A DNA stretch of 16,834 nucleotides from Burkholderiales bacterium (GTDB lineage: Bacteria; Pseudomonadota; Gammaproteobacteria; Burkholderiales; Burkholderiaceae_C): NCBI GenBank assembly GCA_025352345.1, contig JANXTP010000431.1, forward strand, positions 1-16,834, in the 5' to 3' direction. A program made the position numbers and the translations under genes. This document shows, piece after piece, positions 13,807 through 16,834 of this stretch; within the stretch, counting starts at the first letter, position 1; the number at the start of each line of letters is the position of its first letter. The notes under the pieces were generated by a model, which had not been told where the DNA came from, made no database searches, and saw only the letters and a program-made list of their open reading frames with translations.

Positions 13807-15117
13807 TCAAGCGCGTTGGTAGACGGGTTCGCCTGCGACACAGGTCACCACCAGGTTGCGCTCGTCGCCGAGCGTCATCCAGGCGAAAACCCGCTCGTGC
13901 AGACTGTTCGCCAAGCTGTCACGGTGCATCGCGACCGGGCCGACGGCCCAGTCCCACACCGTGAGGTCGGCCACGCAGCCCGCGTCGAGGCTGCCGATCT
14001 CGGCGGCCAGACCCAGGGCCTGCGCCGCGCCGCGCGTCGCGGCGTGCAGCAGCTTCCAGGCACTGAGCCGAAGGCCGCGCAACGACTGCACCTTGTAACC
14101 ATCGGCCAGCGTGCGCGACATCGACAGGCTGGTGCCACCGCCCACGTCGCTGGCCATCGACACCGCGACGCCAGCGTCGGCCGTGGCCTGCCAGTCGAAC
14201 AGCCCACTGCCGAGGAACAGGTTCGACGATGGGCAGAACGCGATCTGCGCGCCGCGCTCGTGCAGCAGCACGCGGTCGCGGTCATCGAGCCAGATGCCGT
14301 GCGCCAGCACCGCGCGCGGGTGCAACAGGCCGTGGCGTTCGTAGACATCGAGGTAGCTGCGCGCCTCGGGGAACAGGCCGGCGATCCAGCGCACCTCGTC
14401 GGTGTTCTCGGCGACGTGGGTCTGCATATAGACACCAGGATGGCTGGCGCACAAGCGCCCGGCCATCGCGAGTTGTTCGCGCGTGCTGGTGCCGGCGAAG
14501 CGCACCGTCACTGCATAGGCGAGGCGGTCGCGGCCATGCCAGCGGGCGATCAACTCGGTGCAGTCGCGTTCGGCGTTCTCGACGTCGTCGCGCAGACCCT
14601 CGGGCGCGTTCGTGTCCATCAGCACCTTGCCGGTGATCAGCCGCATGCCGCGCCGCTGCGCCGCAGCGAACAGCGTCTCGGCCGACACTTTGTGCACGGT
14701 GGGGAACACCACCGCGGCGGTGGTGCCGTGAGCGAACAGCGCATCGACGAAGCGTGCAGCTCCCGCTGCGGCCACCGCCGGGTCGGCATAGCGCTGCTCG
14801 GCCGGGAAGGTGTAGCGCGCAAGCCAGTCGAGCAGTGCGGCACCGTGGCTCGCGATCACGTCGAGCTGCGGGCTGTGCACATGGGTGTCGATGAAACCGG
14901 GCAGGATCAGCCGGCCCTGGTGGTCGATGCGCCGCCAGCTCGCATCGGGGCCGTCATCGCTCGCAGTCGCGGGCTGCGCACCGACGATGCGGCCGCCTTC
15001 GACCAGCAGCCAGTGGTCCGGCCGGAAACGCACGCCAGCGGCCTCGGCGACCGCCTCGAAGCCAGGGTCGGCAGTGAAGTCGAGCAGGTCGGCTCGCAGC
15101 GCGAGGCGGTGCGTCAT
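13807..15117 (-). CDS. guaD: Guanine deaminase
   Basis: Amidohydrolase (436 aa, normal for the family) that hydrolyses guanine to xanthine and ammonia, feeding xanthine dehydrogenase. Visible residues: the HxH metal motif in PGFIDTHVHSPQLD (His79, His81), TGKVLMDTNAP (163-172), Arg206 in the TVRFAGTST substrate loop (usually TPRFAPTST), His234 and Glu237 in MQTHVAENTDEV, His273 in LAHGIWL and Asp324 in ASDVGGGTS. The start is ATG 15117; the frame stays open to 15204 but the extra residues are not family-like. It is the first gene of a two-gene unit with adenine deaminase, divergent from the glycine-rich protein gene. No secretion signal is seen, so it is cytoplasmic. Confidence 0.95.
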   Translation of the reverse strand: MTHRLALRADLLDFTADPGFEAVAEAAGVRFRPDHWLLVEGGRIVGAQPATASDDGPDASWRRIDHQGRLILPGFIDTHVHSPQLDVIASHGAALLDWLARYTFPAEQRYADPAVAAAGAARFVDALFAHGTTAAVVFPTVHKVSAETLFAAAQRRGMRLITGKVLMDTNAPEGLRDDVENAERDCTELIARWHGRDRLAYAVTVRFAGTSTREQLAMAGRLCASHPGVYMQTHVAENTDEVRWIAGLFPEARSYLDVYERHGLLHPRAVLAHGIWLDDRDRVLLHERGAQIAFCPSSNLFLGSGLFDWQATADAGVAVSMASDVGGGTSLSMSRTLADGYKVQSLRGLRLSAWKLLHAATRGAAQALGLAAEIGSLDAGCVADLTVWDWAVGPVAMHRDSLANSLHERVFAWMTLGDERNLVVTCVAGEPVYQRA

Positions 15118-15290
15118 GCGATGGGGTCCGGGTGCGCGGCGACAGCGCCGTTCGGCATTCAGCGTAGCAGGTCGATGACCCACCAACGTCGCCCGAACAT
15201 TCACCTGGCTTTACACAGGACAGGGATCGGGCGGACCGCACACCGATCTATGCTTGCAGGTGTGTTGTGCATCGAACAGAGGAAGCGACC

Positions 15291-15815
15291 ATGAAGACCT
15301 TGACACATGGCTGCACCGCGGCTCTGGTTGCGGTCGTACTGGCGGTAACTTTGGCGCCAGCCGATGCCCAGGCTTACGGGCGAGGCGGCTACCGCGGCGG
15401 TTACGGGCCGGGCTGGGGTGCCGTCGGCCTCGGGCTGGGCCTGGGTGTCGGGCTGGGCTGGCTGGCCGGTTCGCGTCACGGCCACGGCAACTACAGCTAC
15501 GGGCCGCCGGTGTATTCCAGCGTGATCGTGCCGGCCTACCCGCCGGGCTATGTGTATGTAGAGCCGCCCTCGGTGGTGTACCGCGAGGTGCCGGCACCGG
15601 TGTACCGCGAGGTGCCGCGCCAGGAGCCGGTAGCGAAGGCCCCGCCCGAGCCGATCATCTACCCGCGCAACGGCCAGAACGCGCAGCAAATCGAAGCCGA
15701 TCGCCAGGATTGCAACCGCTGGGCGACCACCCAGCCGAGTGCCATGGCCGACAGCAGCGCGTTCAACCGCGCGACCGAAGCCTGCATGGACGCCCGCGGC
15801 TACACGATGCGCTGA
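15291..15815 (+). CDS. Secreted glycine-zipper-like protein of unknown function
   Basis: A 174-residue exported protein. A signal peptide (MKTLTHGC, then a hydrophobic core ALVAVVLAVTL and a cleavage site near ADAQA-YG, about residue 28) precedes a Gly/Tyr-rich stretch. A glycine-zipper segment (GLGLGLGVGLGWLAG) follows, then a Pro/Tyr/Val-rich linker with a duplicated VYREVPAP unit. The C-terminal domain has two cysteines (QDCNRWA and EACMDARGYTMR), a pattern I associate with small envelope proteins of Burkholderiales that lack a known function. There is no lipobox at the cleavage site. ATG 15291 has a good AGAGGAA site (15278-15284) with 6-base spacing. TATGCT at 15249-15254 could be a -10 box, but no -35 stands out. 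It converges with the glutathione reductase gene. Confidence 0.82.
   Translation: MKTLTHGCTAALVAVVLAVTLAPADAQAYGRGGYRGGYGPGWGAVGLGLGLGVGLGWLAGSRHGHGNYSYGPPVYSSVIVPAYPPGYVYVEPPSVVYREVPAPVYREVPRQEPVAKAPPEPIIYPRNGQNAQQIEADRQDCNRWATTQPSAMADSSAFNRATEACMDARGYTMR
15576..15617 (+). repeat. In-frame tandem repeat, 24-bp period
   Basis: The 18-base unit GTGTACCGCGAGGTGCCG occurs at 15576-15593 and again at 15600-15617. It encodes VYREVP twice, with AP between the copies, in the linker of the secreted glycine-rich protein. Two copies only. Confidence 0.8.
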
Positions 15816-15825
15816 CCCCGCCGCC

Positions 15826-15840
15826 GCGGCTCAGCGCCGC
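15826..15840. terminator. Short GC hairpin between convergent genes
   Basis: GCGGC and GCCGC pair around TCAGC in the 31-base gap between the glycine-rich gene and glutathione reductase. The stem is only 5 bp with no T-run, so a terminator role is tentative. Confidence 0.25.
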
Positions 15841-15846
15841 TGCATC

Positions 15847-16834
15847 TCACCGCCGAGCCAGCTCACGCATCGTCACGAACTCCTCTGCACCCGTTGGGTG
15901 GATGCCGATGGTGCGGTCGAGCTGGGCCTTGGTGAGACCGGCCTGCAGTGCCGCCGCAAAGCCCTGGATCACCTCGCCGGCATCGGAGCCGACCATGTGC
16001 ATGCCGAGCACGCGGTCTGAGGCGTCATCGACGACGATCTTCATCAGCGTGCGCTCAGCGCTGCCGCTGAGTGTGTGCAGCAGCGGCTTGAAATCGCTGC
16101 GGTAGATGCGCACCGACCCGCGCGCCCGTGCCGCCTCTTCACCGAGGCCCACGGTGCCGATATTGGGCTGGGTGAACACCGCGGTGGGCACCATCGCGTA
16201 GTCGATCGGCTGCCGCACGCCGTTGCCGAACAGGTGATCGACCAGAAGCATCGCCTCGCCGAGCGCGATCGGCGTCAACGCCATGTGCCCCACGAGGTCG
16301 CCCAGCGCATGCACCGACGGCACGACCGTCTGGAAATGCGCATCGACCGGCACCGTGCCGTTCGCATTCAGCGCGATGCCGAGGGCTTCGAGGCCCAGGC
16401 CACGGGTGCGCGGGATGCGGCCAGTGGCGTGCAACACCGCATCGGCATCGATTTCCACACGATCGGATTCGGGTTGATTCAGGCGGACCGTCTGCACCGA
16501 GCCGGTTCGAGACACGTCAGCGATCGTCGACTGCAGGTGCACCGTGATGCCCTTCTTGCGCATCTCGGCGGTGACGAAATCAGCGACCTCGTGATCGAAG
16601 CCGCGCAGCAGCCGCGGCCCGCGGTGCACCAGCGTCACCTGCGCTCCCAGGCCGTTGAAGATCGACGCGAACTCACAGGCGATGTAGCCCCCGCCGACGA
16701 CGACCAGCCGGCGCGGGAACGGATCGAGGTCGAACATGTCGTCGGAGCTCAACGCCCAATCGGCCCCCGGGCCATCGACCTTCTGCGGCTGTCCACCGGT
16801 GGCCAGCAGGATGTGCTTCGCGCTGTAGCGCTTC
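15847..16834 (-). CDS. gor: Glutathione-disulfide reductase, C-terminal part (5' end outside window)
   Basis: Flavoprotein disulfide reductase that reduces oxidised glutathione with NADPH in the cytoplasm. About 328 residues are in the window; the N-terminal FAD segment with the redox-active CxxxxC pair lies beyond the right edge (the family is about 450 residues). Visible: ILLATGG at the end of the first FAD segment, then the NADPH-binding LVVVGGGYIACEFASIF followed by VHRGPRLLRGFD, whose arginines suit NADPH. Further on are the second ATGRIPRTRGLGLE segment, the FAD motif VHALGDLVGHMALTPIA and the dimerisation domain. The C-terminal HPTGAEEFVTMR supplies the catalytic His and Glu. The HRGPRLLRGFD and HPTGAEE segments fit glutathione reductase better than dihydrolipoamide dehydrogenase. 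No functional link to the purine genes is seen. Confidence 0.92.
   Translation of the reverse strand, partial: KRYSAKHILLATGGQPQKVDGPGADWALSSDDMFDLDPFPRRLVVVGGGYIACEFASIFNGLGAQVTLVHRGPRLLRGFDHEVADFVTAEMRKKGITVHLQSTIADVSRTGSVQTVRLNQPESDRVEIDADAVLHATGRIPRTRGLGLEALGIALNANGTVPVDAHFQTVVPSVHALGDLVGHMALTPIALGEAMLLVDHLFGNGVRQPIDYAMVPTAVFTQPNIGTVGLGEEAARARGSVRIYRSDFKPLLHTLSGSAERTLMKIVVDDASDRVLGMHMVGSDAGEVIQGFAAALQAGLTKAQLDRTIGIHPTGAEEFVTMRELARR

Noticed and set aside
15161..15186. Possible guaD promoter TTGGTG/TACGCT on the minus strand
   Set aside because: The spacer is only 14 bases, too short for a normal sigma70 promoter.
13642..15294. Plus-strand open frame of 550 codons
   Set aside because: It is a shadow of guaD and adenine deaminase with no protein-like composition.
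1..16834. CRISPR array, tRNA or rRNA genes, phage or toxin-antitoxin modules
   Set aside because: Nothing resembling regularly spaced repeats, cloverleaf genes, rRNA segments or known small toxin families was found by reading both strands.

Overview
The window reads like the chromosome of a high-GC betaproteobacterium of the order Burkholderiales. This is inferred from the GC-rich codon use, the gene families and the gene order; no ribosomal or other marker gene is present to prove it. The dominant theme is purine base catabolism. Together the genes encode an unbroken route from adenine and guanine to allantoin: adenine deaminase (12720-13787, minus) and guanine deaminase (13807-15117, minus), xanthine dehydrogenase with its cofactor-insertion chaperone (xdhABC, 3169-7960, minus), a membrane-bound cytochrome-c urate oxidase of the PuuD type (11092-12291, plus), hydroxyisourate hydrolase (uraH, 8618-8974, plus) and OHCU decarboxylase (uraD, 7957-8517, minus). 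No allantoinase, purine transporter or dedicated regulator is visible.

Layout. From 8517 down to the left edge runs one compact minus-strand operon: uraD, xdhA, xdhB, xdhC, a DUF429 protein, then a ligase-associated Lhr-type DEXH helicase that leaves the window. The first four genes are chained by 4-base stop/start overlaps (TTGA, GTGA, ATGA), and the last two follow with gaps of 10 and 4 bases. uraH is divergent from uraD. Next comes a cassette that does not belong to the pathway: a zinc alcohol dehydrogenase (9131-10174, minus) divergent from a small EthD-domain protein (10481-10801, plus). After it the purine theme resumes with puuD, followed by a small unrecognised membrane protein, then the convergent guanine/adenine deaminase pair. 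The right end holds a secreted glycine-rich protein and the C-terminal two thirds of glutathione reductase.

The most unusual structure is at the borders of the adh/EthD cassette. It lies between two diverged direct repeats (about 8976-9232 and 10789-11083). Each repeat consists of an EthD-like 3' end, a hairpin with a 12-base loop and an adh 3' end. In the right copy the adh part is a decayed pseudogene fragment ending about 8 bases before the puuD start codon. In the left copy the EthD part is reduced to its last few codons. This suggests an old tandem duplication of a convergent EthD/adh pair, or a repeat-mediated insertion, that split the urate-degradation genes and replaced the native leader of puuD.

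No rRNA, tRNA, CRISPR array, intact insertion sequence or phage gene was seen. I see no wholly new system. The items most worth following up are the repeat-bounded cassette, the helicase/DUF429 tail on the purine operon, and the small protein behind puuD.
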